Program-made: the position numbers and the translations under genes | Notes under the pieces: generated by a model | The model's input: only the letters and a program-made list of their open reading frames with translations | What the model was told of the DNA's origin: nothing | The model's database searches: none | Origin: Taudactylus pleione | Taxonomy: Eukaryota; Chordata; Amphibia; Anura; Myobatrachidae | Direction: 5' to 3' | NCBI GenBank assembly: GCA_031769625.1 | Contig: JAUIMM010000600.1 | Coordinates: forward strand, 1-64,000 | DNA length: 64,000 nucleotides | Part shown: positions 12,541-25,309 of the stretch, piece after piece | Position numbering within the stretch: the stretch's first letter is position 1 | Layout of the letters: each line of letters opens with the position of its first letter

Positions 12541-14755
12541 CCCTTTAATGGTCAAGCCAGCCGGCCCTTTACTTATGACACAGGCGCATGCTTGGTACTA
12601 CTTTGTTGATGCACGTGCGGCTACTGCGCACACAATTCACAAACACAGAAATTATTTTTTTATTTTGTTTGGAGTGTACTTTGGGGGTTACAGCACCCTT
12701 TAACGGTCAAGCCAGCCTGCCCTTTACTTATGACACAGGCGCACGCTTGGCACTACTTTGTTGATGCACGTGCGGCTACTGCGCACACAATTCACAAACA
12801 CAGAAAATATTTTTTTATTTGGTTTAGACTGGTGTGTACTTTGGGGGTTACAGAACCCATTAACGGTCAAGCCAGCCGGCCCTTTCCTTATGACACAGGC
12901 GCACGCTTGGCATACTTTGTTGATGCAATTGCAGCTACTGCGCACACAATTCACAAACACAGATAATATTTTTTATTTGGTTTGGAGTGTACTTTGGGGG
13001 TTACAGCACCCTTTAACGGTCAAGCCAGCCGGCCCTTTACTTATGACACAGGCGCACGCTTGGCACTACTTTGTTGATGCACTTACGGTTACTGCGCACA
13101 CGATTCACAAACACAGAAAATATTTTTTCATTTGGTTTGGACTGGAGTGTACTTTGGGGTTTAAAGCACCCTTTAACGGTCAAGCCAGCCGGCCCTTTAC
13201 TTATGACACTTGCGCACGCTTGGCACTACTTTGTTGATGCACGTGCGGCTACTGCGCACACAATTCACAAACACAGAAAATATTTTTTTATTTGGTTTGG
13301 AGTGTACTTTTGGGGTTTCAGGACCCTTTAACAGTCAAGCCAGCTGGCCTTTACTTATGACACAGGCACACGCTTGGCACTACTTTGTTGTTGCACGTGC
13401 GGCTACTGCGCACACAATTCACAAACACAGAAAAAAATTTTTTATTTGGTTTGGAGTGTACTTTGGGGGTTTCAGCACCCTTTAACGGTCAAGCCAGCCG
13501 GCCCTTTACTTATGACACAGGCGCACGCTTGGCACTACTTTGTTGATGCACGTGCGGCTACAGCGCACACAATTCACAAACACAGAAAATATTTTTTTAT
13601 TTGGTTTGGAGTGTACTTTGGGGGTTACAGCACCCTTTAATGGTCAAACCAGCCGGCCCTTTACTTATGACACAGGCGCACGCTTGGCACTACTTTGTTG
13701 ATGCACGTGCGGCTACAGCGCACACAATTCACAAACACAGAAAATATTTTTTTATTTGGTTTGGAGTGTACTTTTGGGGTTTCAGGACCCTTTAACAGTC
13801 AAGCCAGCTGGCCTTTACTTATGACACAGGCACACGCTTGGCACTACTTTGTTGTTGCACGTGCGGCTACTGCGCACACAATTCACAAACACAGAAAAAA
13901 ATTTTTTATTTGGTTTGGAGTGTACTTTGGGGGTTGCAGCACCCTTTAACGGTCAAGCCAGCCGGCCCTTTACTTATGACACAGGCGCACGCTTGGCACT
14001 ACTTTGTTGATGCACGTGCGGCTACAGCGCACACAATTCACAAACACAGAAAATATTTTTTTATTTGGTTTGGAGTGTACTTTGGGGGTTACAGCACCCT
14101 TTAATGGTCAAACCAGCCGGCCCTTTACTTATGACACAGGCGCACGCTTGGCACTACTTTGTTGATACACGTGCGGCTACTGCGCACACAATTCACAAAC
14201 ACAGAAAATATTTTTTATTTATTTTGGACTGGAGTGTACTTTGGGGGTTACAGCACCATTTAACGATCAAGCCAGCTGGCCCTTTAATTATGACACAGGC
14301 GCACGCTTGGCAATACTTTGTTGATGCACGTGCGGCTACTGCGCACACATATCACAAACACAGAAAATATTTTTTTATTTGGTTTGGAGTGTACTTTGGG
14401 GGCTCCAGCACCCTTTAACGGTCAAGCCAGCCGGCCCTTTACTTTTGACACAGGCGCACGCTTGGCACTACTTTATTGATGCACGTGCGAACACTGCGCT
14501 CACAATTCACAAACACAGAAAATATTTTTTTATTTGGTTTGGAGTGTACTTTGGGGGTTACAGCACCCTTTAACTGTGAAGCCAGCCGGCCCTTTACTTA
14601 TGACACAGGCGCACACTTGGCATTACTTTGTTGATGCACGTGCAGCTACGCCGCACACAATTCACAAACACAGAAAATATTTTTTTATTTGGTTTGGAGT
14701 GTACTTTGGGTGTTACAGCACCCTTTAACGGTCAAGCCTGCCTGCCCTTTACTTC

Positions 14756-14767
14756 TGACACCCCCGC
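14756..14767 (+). repeat. Private five-C variant TGACACCCCCGC, first of four copies
   Basis: This monomer reads TGACACCCCCGC where others have TGACACAGGCGC. The identical change appears at 17405, 24279 and about 31939, giving offsets of 2649, 6874 and about 7660 bp. Always in a CCTGCCTGCCC / ACTTCTGAC monomer, it marks copies that descend from one altered unit. Confidence 0.88.
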
Positions 14768-15003
14768 ACGCTTGGCACTACTTTATTGATGCACTTGCGG
14801 CTACTGCGCTCACAATTCACAAACAAAGAAAATATTTTTTTATTTATTTTGGACTGGAGTGTACTTTGGGGGTTACAGCACCCTTTAACGGTCAAGCCAG
14901 CCGGCCCTTTACTTATGACACAGGCGCACGCTTGGTACTACTTTGTTGATGCACGTGCGGCTACTGCGCACACAATTCACAAACACAGAAAATATTTTTT
15001 TAT

Positions 15004-15158
15004 TTGGTTTGGAGTGTAATTTGGGGGTTACAGCACCCTTTAACGGTCAAGCCAGCCGGCCCTTTACTTATGACACAGGCGCACGCTTGGCACTACTTTG
15101 TTGATGCACGTGCGGCTACTGCGCACACAATTCACAAACACAGAAAATATTTTTTTAT
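15004..15158 (+). repeat. Representative short-class monomer (155 bp)
   Basis: This copy is close to the apparent consensus and serves as a coordinate frame; one visible private change is GTGTAATTT for GTGTACTTT. Counting from its first base: TTGGTTTGGAGTG at 1-13, a run of five G at 20-24, a conserved TAA at 38-40, GCCGGC at 52-57, the palindrome GCACGTGC at 103-110, and the A/T-only tract AAAATATTTTTTT at 141-153. A hand count of the consensus gives 73 G+C in 155 bases (47%). The length 155 is 3 x 51 + 2, so each successive monomer shifts reading frame, which argues against a translated repeat protein. Confidence 0.9.
15106..15113. other. GCACGTGC palindrome (E-box core CACGTG), reference copy
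   Basis: Most monomers contain this perfect 8-bp palindrome; the first copy in the window is at 77-84. Its core CACGTG is the canonical class B E-box bound by basic helix-loop-helix proteins (MYC/MAX and USF in animals) and the G-box core in plants. Common decayed forms are CACTTG, CATGTG and CACATG, the last two being CpG transitions. The sequence shows only the motif; any protein binding is inference. Confidence 0.6.
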
Positions 15159-15639
15159 TTGGTTTGGAGTGTACTTTGGGTGTTACAGCACCCTTTAACG
15201 GTCAAGTCAGCTGGGCCTTTACTTATGACACAGGCGCACGCTTGGTACTACTTTGTTGATGCACGTGCGGCTACTGCGCACACAATTCACAAACACAGAA
15301 ATTATTTTTTTATTTTGTTTGGAGTGTACTTTTGGGGTTACAGGACCCTTTAACAGGCAAGCCAGCTGGCCTTTACTTATGACACAGGCGCACGCTTGGC
15401 ACTACTTTGTTGATGCACGTGCGGCTACTGCGCACACAATTCACAAACACAGAAAATATTTTTTTATTTGGTTTAGACTGGTGTGTACTTTGGGGGTTAC
15501 AGAACCCATTAACGGTCAAGCCAGCCGGCCCTTTCCTTATGACACAGGCGCACGCTTGGCATACTTTGTTGATGCAATTGCAGCTACTGCGCACACAATT
15601 CACAAACACAGATAATATTTTTTATTTGGTTTGGAGTGT

Positions 15640-17820
15640 ACTTTGGGGGTTACAGCACCCTTTAACGGTCAAGCCAGCCGGCCCTTTACTTATGACACAG
15701 GCGCACGCTTGGCACTACTTTGTTGATGCACTTACGGTTACTGCGCACACGATTCACAAACACAGAAAATATTTTTTCATTTGGTTTGGACTGGAGTGTA
15801 CTTTGGGGTTTAAAGCACCCTTTAACGGTCAAGCCAGCCGGCCCTTTACTTATGACACTTGCGCACGCTTGGCACTACTTTGTTGATGCACGTGCGGCTA
15901 CTGCGCACACAATTCACAAACACAGAAAATATTTTTTTATTTGGTTTGGAGTGTACTTTTGGGGTTTCAGGACCCTTTAACAGTCAAGCCAGCTGGCCTT
16001 TACTTATGACACAGGCACACGCTTGGCACTACTTTGTTGTTGCACGTGCGGCTACTGCGCACACAATTCACAAACACAGAAAAAAAATTTTTATTTGGTT
16101 TGGAGTGTACTTTGGGGGTTGCAGCACCCTTTAACGGTCAAGCCAGCCGGCCCTTTACTTATGACACAGGCGCACGCTTGGCACTACTTTGTTGATGCAC
16201 GTGCGGCTACAGCGCACACAATTCACAAACACAGAAAATATTTTTTTATTTGGTTTGGAGTGTACTTTGGGGGTTACAGCACCCTTTAATGGTCAAACCA
16301 GCCGGCCCTTTACTTATGACACAGGCGCACGCTTGGCACTACTTTGTTGATGCACGTGCGGCTACAGCGCACACAATTCACAAACACAGAAAATATTTTT
16401 TTATTTGGTTTGGAGTGTACTTTTGGGGTTTCAGGACCCTTTAACAGTCAAGCCAGCTGGCCTTTACTTATGACACAGGCACACGCTTGGCACTACTTTG
16501 TTGTTGCACTTGCGGCTACTGCGCACACAATTCACAAACACAGAAAAAAAATTTTTATTTGGTTTGGAGTGTACTTTGGGGGTTGCAGCACCCTTTAACG
16601 GTCAAGCCAGCCGGCCCTTTACTTATGACACAGGCGCACGCTTGGCACTACTTTGTTGATGCACGTGTGGCTACAGCGCACACAATTCACAAACACAGAA
16701 AATATTTTTTTATTTGGTTTGGAGTGTACTTTGGGGGTTACAGCACCCTTTAATGGTCAAACCAGCCGGCCCTTTACTTATGACACAGGCGCACGCTTGG
16801 CACTACTTTGTTGATACACGTGCGGCTACTGCGCACACAATTCACAAACACAGAAAATATTTTTTATTTATTTTGGACTGGAGTGTACTTTGGGGGTTAC
16901 AGCACCATTTAACGATCAAGCCAGCTGGCCCTTTAATTATGACACAGGCGCACGCTTGGCAATACTTTGTTGATGCACGTGCGGCTACTGCGCACACATA
17001 TCACAAACACAGAAAATATTTTTTTATTTGGTTTGGAGTGTACTTTGGGGGCTCCAGCACCCTTTAACGGTCAAGCCAGCTGGCCCTTTACTTTTGACAC
17101 AGGCGCACGCTTGGCACTACTTTATTGATGCACGTGCGAACACTGCGCTCACAATTCACAAACACAGAAAATATTTTTTTATTTGGTTTGGAGTGTACTT
17201 TGGGGGTTACAGCACCCTTTAACTGTGAAGCCAGCCGGCCCTTTACTTATGACACAGGCGCACACTTGGCATTACTTTGTTGATGCACGTGCAGCTACTG
17301 CGCACACAATTCACAAACACAGAAAATATTTTTTTATTTGGTTTGGAGTGTACTTTGGGTGTTACAGCACCCTTTAACGGTCAAGCCTGCCTGCCCTTTA
17401 CTTCTGACACCCCCGCACGCTTGGCACTACTTTATTGATGCACTTGCGGCTACTGCGCTCACAATTCACAAACAAAGAAAATATTTTTTTATTTATTTTG
17501 GACTGGAGTGTACTTTGGGGGTTACAGCACCCTTTAACGGTCAAGCCAGCCGGCCCTTTACTTATGACACAGGCGCACGCTTGGTACTACTTTGTTGATG
17601 CACGTGCGGCTACTGCGCACACAATTCACAAACACAGAAAATATTTTTTTATTTGGTTTGGAGTGTAATTTGGGGGTTACAGCACCCTTTAACGGTCAAG
17701 CCAGCCGGCCCTTTACTTATGACACAGGCGCACGCTTGGCACTACTTTGTTGATGCACGTGCGGCTACTGCGCACACAATTCACAAACACAGAAAATATT
17801 TTTTTATTTGGTTTGGAGTG
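15640..17820 (+). repeat. Long-range duplicate, left copy (6874-bp offset)
   Basis: This stretch recurs at about 22510-24700. The TGACACCCCCGC monomer (17405 and 24279), the CACTTGCGGC variant of the TTGTTGTTGCAC unit (16506 and 23380) and the GTGTAATTT unit (17665 and 24539) all keep the 6874-bp spacing. It belongs to copy 2 of the 2649-bp pair, so a single family member was later copied or kept about 44 monomers downstream. Confidence 0.85.
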
Positions 17821-20750
17821 TACTTTGGGGGTTACAGCACCCTTTAACGGTCAAGCCAGCTGGCCCTTTACTTATGACACAGGCGCACGCTTGGCACTAC
17901 TTTGTTGATGCACGTGCGGCTACTGCGCACACAATTCACAAACACAGAAAATATTTTTTATTTATTTTGGACTGGAGTGTACTTTTGGGGTTACAGCACC
18001 CTTTAACAGTCAAGCCAGCTGGCCCTTTACTTATGACACAGGCGCACGCTTGGCAATACTTTGTTGATGCACGTGCGGCTACTGCGCACACAATTCACAA
18101 ACACAGAAAATATTTTTTTATTTGGTTTGGAGTGCACTTTGGGGGCTACAGCACCCTTTAACGGTCAAGCCAGCTGGCCCTTTACTTATGACACAGGCGC
18201 ACGCTTGGCACTACTTTATTGATGCACGTGCGACGACTGCGCTCACAATTCACAAACACAGAAAATATTTATTTATTTGGTTTGGAGTGTACTTTGGGGG
18301 TTACAGCACCCTTTAACGGTGAAGCCAGCCGGCCCTTTACTTATGACACAGGCGCACACTTGGCACTACTTTATTGATGCACTTGCGGCTACTGCGCACA
18401 CAATTCACAAACAAAGAAAATATTTTTTATTTATTTTGGACTGGAGTGTACTTTGGGGGTTACAGCACCCTTTAACGGTCAAGTCTGCCTGCCCTTTACT
18501 TCTGACACAGGCGCACGCTTGGCACTACTTTATTGATGCACTTGCGGCTACTGCGCTCACAATTCACAAACAAAGAAAATATTTTTTTATTTATTTTGGA
18601 CTGGAGTGTACTTTGGGGGTTACAGCACCCTTTAACGGTCAAGCCAGCCGGCCCTTTACTTTTGACACAGGCGCACGCTTGGTACTACTTTGTTGATGCA
18701 CGTGCGGCTACTGCGCACACAATTCACAAACACAGAAATTATTTTTTTATTTTGTTTGGAGTGTACTTTGGGGGTTACAGCACCCTTTAATGGTCAAGCC
18801 AGCCTGCCCTTTACTTATGACACAGGCGCACGCTTGGCACTACTTTGTTGATGCACGTGCGGCTACTGCGCACACAATTCACAAACACAGAAAATATTTT
18901 TTTATTTGGTTTAGACTGGTGTGTACTTTGGGGGATACAGAACCCATTAACGGTCAAGCCAGCCGGCCCTTTCCTTATGACACATGCGCACGCTTGGCAT
19001 ACTTTGTTGATGCAATTGCAGCTACTGCGCACACAATTCACAAACACAGATAATATTTTTTATTTGGTTTGGAGTGTACTTTGGGGGTTACAGCACCCTT
19101 TAACGGTCAAGCCAGCCGGCCCTTTACTTATGACACAGGCGCACGCTTGGCACTACTTTGTTGATGCACTTACGGTTACTGCGCACACGATTCACAAACA
19201 CAGAAAATATTTTTTCATTTGGTTTGGACTGGAGTGTACTTTGGGGTTTAAAGCACCCTTTAACGGTCAAGCCAGCCGGCCCTTTACTTATGACACTTGC
19301 GCACGCTTGGCACTACTTTGTTGATGCACGTGCGGCTACTGCGCACACAATTCACAAACACAGAAAATATTTTTTTATTTGGTTTGGAGTGTACTTTTGG
19401 GGTTTCAGGACCCTTTAACAGTCAAGCCAGCTGGCCTTTACTTATGACACAGGCACACGCTTGGCACTACTTTGTTGTTGCACGTGCGGCTACTGCGCAC
19501 ACAATTCACAAACACAGAAAAAATTTTTTTATTTGGTTTGGAGTGTACTTTGGGGGTTGCAGCACCCTTTAACGGTTAAGCCAGCCGGCCCTTTACTTAT
19601 GACACAGGCGCACGCTTGGCACTACTTTGTTGATGCACGTGCGGCTACAGCGCACACAATTCACAAACACAGAAAATATTTTTTTATTTGTTTTGGAGTG
19701 TACTTTGGGGGTTACAGCACCCTTTAACGGTCAAGCCAGCCGGCCCTTTACATATGACACAGGCGCACGCTTGGCACTACTTTGTTGATGCACGTGCGGC
19801 TACTGCGCTCACAATTCACAAACACAGAAAATATTTTTTTATTTGGTTTGGAGTGTACTTTGGGGGTTACAGCACCCTTTACTGGTCAAGCCAGCTAGCC
19901 CATTACTCATGAAACAGGCGCATGCTTAGCACTACTTTATTGATGCACGTGCGGCTACTGCGCTCACAATTCACAAACACAGAAAATATTTTTTAATTTG
20001 ATTTGGAGTGTACTTTGGGGGCTACAGCACCCTTTAACGGTCAAGCCAGCCGGCCCTTTACTTATGACACAGGCGCACGCTTGGCACTACTTTATTGATG
20101 CACGTGCGACCACTGCGCTCACAATTCACAAACACAGAAAATATTTTTTATTTATTTTGTACTGGAGTATACTTTTGGGGTTACAGCACCCTTTAATGGT
20201 CAAGCCAGCCGGCCCTTTCCTTATGACACAGGCGCACGCTTGGCACTACTTTGTTGATGCACGTGCGGCTACAGCGCACACAATTCACAAACACAGAAAA
20301 TATTTTTTTATTTGGTTTGGAGTGTACTTTGGGGGGTTGCAGCAACCTATAACAGTCAAGCCAGCCGCCCCTTTACTTATGAGACAAGCGAACGCTTGGC
20401 ACTACATTATTGATGCACGTGCGGCTACTGCGCTCTCAATTCACAAACAAAGAAAATATTTTTTTATTTATTTTGGACTGGAGTGTACTTTGGGGGTTAC
20501 AGCACCCTTTAACGGTCAAGCCAGCCGGCCCTTTACTTATGAAACAGGCGCACGCTTGGTACTACTTTGTTGATGCACGTGCGGCTACTGCGCACACAAT
20601 TCACAAACACAGAAATTATTTTTTTATTTGGTTTGGAGTGTACTTTGGGGGTTACAGCACCCTTTAACGGTCAAGCCAGCCTGCCCTTTACTTCTGACAC
20701 AGGCGCACGCTTGGCACTACTTTATTGATGCACGTGCGAACACTGCGCTC
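17820..20750 (+). repeat. Long-range duplicate, left copy (7493-bp offset)
   Basis: About 2.9 kb here recurs at 25310-28240 with a constant offset of 7493 bp. Shared private variants include GAGTGCACTTTGGG (18132 and 25625), CGTGCGACGACTGC, AATATTTATTTATTTGG, CAAGTCTGCCTGCC, GGGGGATACAGAACCC and TATGACACATGCGC. Differences are sparse, for example CACTTGCGGC against CACTTGTGGC (18541 and 26034). The left copy also has TGCTTAGCAC near 19925, where other copies have TGCTTGGCAC. Confidence 0.88.
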
Positions 20751-23000
20751 ACAATTCACAAACACAGAAAATATTTTTTATTTGGTTTGGAGTGTACTTT
20801 GGGGGTTACAGCACCCTTTAACGGTCAAGCCAGCCGGCCCTTTACTTATGACACAGGCGCACGCTTGGCACTACTTTGTTGATGCACTTACGGTTACTGC
20901 GCACACGATTCACAAACACAGAAAATATTTTTTCATTTGGTTTGGACTGGAGTGTACTTTGGGGTTTAAAGCACCCTTTAACAGTCAAGCCAGCCGGCCC
21001 TTTACTTATGACACTTGCGCACGCTTGGCACTACTTTGTTGATGCACGTGCGGCTACTGCGCACACAATTCACAAACACAGAAAATATTTTTTTATTTGG
21101 TTTGGAGTGTACTTTTGGGGTTTCAGGACCCTTTAACAGTCAAGCCAGCTGGCCTTTACTTATGACACAGGCACACGCTTGGCACTACTTTGTTGTTGCA
21201 CGTGCGGCTACTGCGCACACAATTCACAAACGCAGAAAAAAATTTTTTATTTGGTTTGGAGTGTACTTTGGGGGTTGCAGCACCCTTTAACGGTTAAGCC
21301 AGCCGGCCCTTTACTTATGACACAGGCGCACGCTTGGCACTACTTTGTTGATGCACGTGCGGCTACAGCGCACACAATTCACAAACACAGAAAATATTTT
21401 TTTATTTGTTTTGGAGTGTACTTTGGGGGTTACAGCACCCTTTAACGGTCAAGCCAGCCGGCCCTTTACATATGACACAGGCGCACGCTTGGCACTACTT
21501 TGTTGATGCACGTGCGGCTACTGCGCTCACAATTCACAAACACAGAAAATATTTTTTTATTTGGTTTGGAGTGTACTTTGGGGATTACAGCACCCTTTAC
21601 TGGTCAAGCCAGCTAGCCCATTACTCATGAAACAGGCGCATGCTTGGCACTACTTTATTGATGCACGTGCGGCTACTGCGCTCACAATTCACAAACACAG
21701 AAAATATTTTTTAATTTGATTTGGAGTGTACTTTGGGGGCTACAGCACCCTTTAACGGTCAAGCCAGCCGGCCCTTTACTTATGACACAGGCGCACGCTT
21801 GGCACTACTTTATTGATGCACGTGCGACCACTGCGCTCACAATTCACAAACACAGAAAATATTTTTTATTTATTTTGTACTGGAGTATACTTTTGGGGTT
21901 ACAGCACCCTTTAATGGTCAAGCCAGCCGGCCCTTTCCTTATGACACAGGCGCACGCTTGGCACTACTTTGTTGATGCACGTGCGGCTACAGCGCACACA
22001 ATTCACAAACACAGAAAATATTTTTTTATTTGGTTTGGAGTGTACTTTGGGGGGTTGCAGCAACCTTTAACAGTCAAGCCAGCCGCCCCTTTACTTATGA
22101 GACAAGCGAACGCTTGGCACTACATTATTGATGCACGTGCGGCTACTGCGCTCTCAATTCACAAACAAAGAAAATATTTTTTTATTTATTTTGGACTGGA
22201 GTGTACTTTGGGGGTTACAGCACCCTTTAACGGTCAAGCCAGCCGGCCCTTTACTTATGAAACAGGCGCACGCTTGGTACTACTTTGTTGATGCACGTGC
22301 GGCTACTGCGCACACAATTCACAAACACAGAAATTATTTTTTTATTTGGTTTGGAGTGTACTTTGGGGGTTACAGCACCCTTTAACGGTCAAGCCTGCCT
22401 GCCCTTTACTTCTGACACAGGCGCACGCTTGGCACTACTTTATTGATGCACGTGCGAACACTGCGCTCACAATTCACAAACACAGAAAATATTTTTTATT
22501 TGGTTTGGAGTGTACTTTGGGGGTTACAGCACCCTTTAACGGTCAAGCCAGCCGGCCCTTTACTTATGACACAGGCGCACGCTTGGCACTACTTTGTTGA
22601 TGCACTTACGGTTACTGCGCACACGATTCACAAACACAGAAAATATTTTTTCATTTGGTTTGGACTGGAGTGTACTTTGGGGTTTAAAGCACCCTTTAAC
22701 GGTCAAGCCAGCCGGCCCTTTACTTATGACACTTGCGCACGCTTGGCACTACTTTGTTGATGCACGTGCGGCTACTGCGCACACAATTCACAAACACAGA
22801 AAATATTTTTTTATTTGGTTTGGAGTGTACTTTTGGGGTTTCAGGACCCTTTAACAGTCAAGCCAGCTGGCCTTTACTTATGACACAGGCACACGCTTGG
22901 CACTACTTTGTTGTTGCACGTGCGGCTACTGCGCACACAATTCACAAACACAGAAAAATTTTTTTTATTTGGTTTGGAGTGTACTTTGGGGGTTGCAGCA
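19080..23000 (+). repeat. 11-monomer higher-order repeat, about 2.3 copies, 1718-bp offset
   Basis: Full copies lie at about 19080-20800 and 20800-22520, followed by a partial copy to about 23000. Offset-1718 pairs include GGGGTTTAAAGCACCC, TTGTTGTTGCACGTG, TTACATATGACAC (19749 and 21467), TTTTGTACTGGAGTATAC and GAGACAAGCGAACGC. Differences are few, such as CAACCTATAAC against CAACCTTTAAC and CACAAACGCAG in copy 2. The A/T tract in the corresponding monomer is A6T7, A7T6 and A5T8 in the three copies. Confidence 0.9.
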
Positions 23001-24700
23001 CCCTTTAACGGTCAAGCCAGCCGGCCCTTTACTTATGACACAGGCGCACGCTTGGCACTACTTTGTTGATGCACGTGCGGCTACAGCGCACACAATTCAC
23101 AAACACAGAAAATATTTTTTTATTTGGTTTGGAGTGTACTTTGGGGGTTACAGCACCCTTTAATGGTCAAACCAGCCGGCCCTTTACTTATGACACAGGC
23201 GCACGCTTGGCACTACTTTGTTGATGCACGTGCGGCTACAGCGCACACAATTCACAAACACAGAAAATATTTTTTTATTTGGTTTGGAGTGTACTTTTGG
23301 GGTTTCAGGACCCTTTAACAGTCAAGCCAGCTGGCCTTTACTTATGACACAGGCACACGCTTGGCACTACTTTGTTGTTGCACTTGCGGCTACTGCGCAC
23401 ACAATTCACAAACACAGAAAAAAATTTTTTATTTGGTTTGGAGTGTACTTTGGGGGTTGCAGCACCCTTTAACGGTCAAGCCAGCCGGCCCTTTACTTAT
23501 GACACAGGCGCACGCTTGGCACTACTTTGTTGATGCACGTGCGGCTACAGCGCACACAATTCACAAACACAGAAAATATTTTTTTATTTGGTTTGGAGTG
23601 TACTTTGGGGGTTACAACACCCTTTAATGGTCAAACCAGCCGGCCCTTTACTTATGACACAGGCGCACGCTTGGCACTACTTTGTTGATACACGTGCGGC
23701 TACTGCGCACACAATTCACAAACACAGAAAATATTTTTTATTTATTTTGGACTGGAGTGTACTTTGGGGGTTACAGCACCATTTAACGATCAAGCCAGCT
23801 GGCCCTTTAATTATGACACAGGCGCACGCTTGGCAATACTTTGTTGATGCACGTGCGGCTACTGCGCACACATATCACAAACACAGAAAATATTTTTTTA
23901 TTTGGTTTGGAGTGTACTTTGGGGGCTCCAGCACCCTTTAACGGTCAAGCCAGCCGGCCCTTTACTTTTGACACAGGCGCACGCTTGGCACTACTTTATT
24001 GATGCACGTGCGAACACTGCGCTCACAATTCACAAACACAGAAAATATTTTTTTATTTGGTTTGGAGTGTACTTTGGGGGTTACAGCACCCTTTAACTGT
24101 GAAGCCAGCCGGCCCTTTACTTATGACACAGGCGCACACTTGGCATTACTTTGTTGATGCACGTGCAGCTACTGCGCACACAATTCACAAACACAGAAAA
24201 TATTTTTTTATTTGGTTTGGAGTGTACTTTGGGTGTTACAGCACCCTTTAACGGTCAAGCCTGCCTGCCCTTTACTTCTGACACCCCCGCACGCTTGGCA
24301 CTACTTTATTGATGCACTTGCGGCTACTGCGCTCACAATTCACAAACAAAGAAAATATTTTTTTATTTATTTTGGACTGGAGTGTACTTTGGGGGTTACA
24401 GCACCCTTTAACGGTCAAGCCAGCCGGCCCTTTACTTATGACACAGGCGCACGCTTGGTACTACTTTGTTGATGCACGTGCGGCTACTGCGCACACAATT
24501 CACAAACACAGAAAATATTTTTTTATTTGGTTTGGAGTGTAATTTGGGGGTTACAGCACCCTTTAACGGTCAAGCCAGCCGGCCCTTTACTTATGACACA
24601 GGCGCACGCTTGGCACTACTTTGTTGATGCACGTGCGGCTACTGCGCACACAATTCACAAACACAGAAAATATTTTTTTATTTGGTTTGGAGTGTACTTT
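22510..24700 (+). repeat. Long-range duplicate, right copy (6874-bp offset)
   Basis: Counterpart of 15640-17820. Beyond about 24680 it resembles 15159 onward (TTTGGGTGTTACAGC then AGCTGGGCCTTTAC) rather than 17808 onward. It is therefore a mosaic of the two 2649-bp copies, as expected from unequal exchange between them. One private change is GGGTTACAACACC near 23612. Confidence 0.83.
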
Positions 24701-25309
24701 GGGTGTTACAGCACCCTTTAACGGTCAAGCCAGCTGGGCCTTTACTTATGACACAGGCGCACGCTTGGTACTACTTTGTTGATGCACGTGCGGCTACTGC
24801 GCACACAATTCACAAACACAGAAAATATTTTTTTATTTGGTTTGGAGTGTACTTTTGGGGTTACAGGACCCTTTAACAGGCAAGCCAGCTGGCCTTTACT
24901 TATGACACAGGCACACGCTTGGCACTACTTTGTTGTTGCACGTGCGGCTACTGCGCACACAATTCACAAACACAGAAAAAATTTTTTTATTTGGTTTGGA
25001 GTGTACTTTGGGGGTTGCAGCACCCTTTAACGGTCAAGCCAGCCGGCCCTTTACTTATGACACAGGCGCACGCTTGGCACTACTTTGTTGCTGCACGTGC
25101 GGCTACAGCGCACACAATTCACAAACACAGAAAATATTTTTTTATTTGGTTTGGAGTGTACTTTGGGGGTTACAGCACCCTGTAATGGTCAAGCCAGCTG
25201 GCCCTTTACTTATGACACAGGCGCACGCTTGGCACTACTTTGTTGATGCACGTGCGGCTACTGCGCACACAATTCACAAACACAGAAATTATTTTTTTAT
25301 TTGGTTTGG

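Larger units (their letters stand above)
12730..17830 (+). repeat. 17-monomer higher-order repeat, two copies, 2649-bp offset
   Basis: Copy 1 is about 12730-15180 and copy 2 about 15380-17830. Matching features at exactly 2649 bp include the TGACACCCCCGC monomer (14756 and 17405), TTGATACACGTG, AACGATCAAGCC, GGGGGCTCCAGC and GTGTAATTTGGG. A few substitutions separate the copies, and the A/T tracts at 13431/16080 and 13895/16544 differ (A7T6 against A8T5). Its length is close to the 2661-bp unit at 3.2-8.3 kb and it shares several monomers with it, but the order is not the same. Confidence 0.9.

Noticed and set aside
15020..15030. Telomere-like or G-quadruplex-forming TTGGGGG run
   Set aside because: There is only one G run per ~156 bp, so no four closely spaced runs and no short tandem telomeric repeat.
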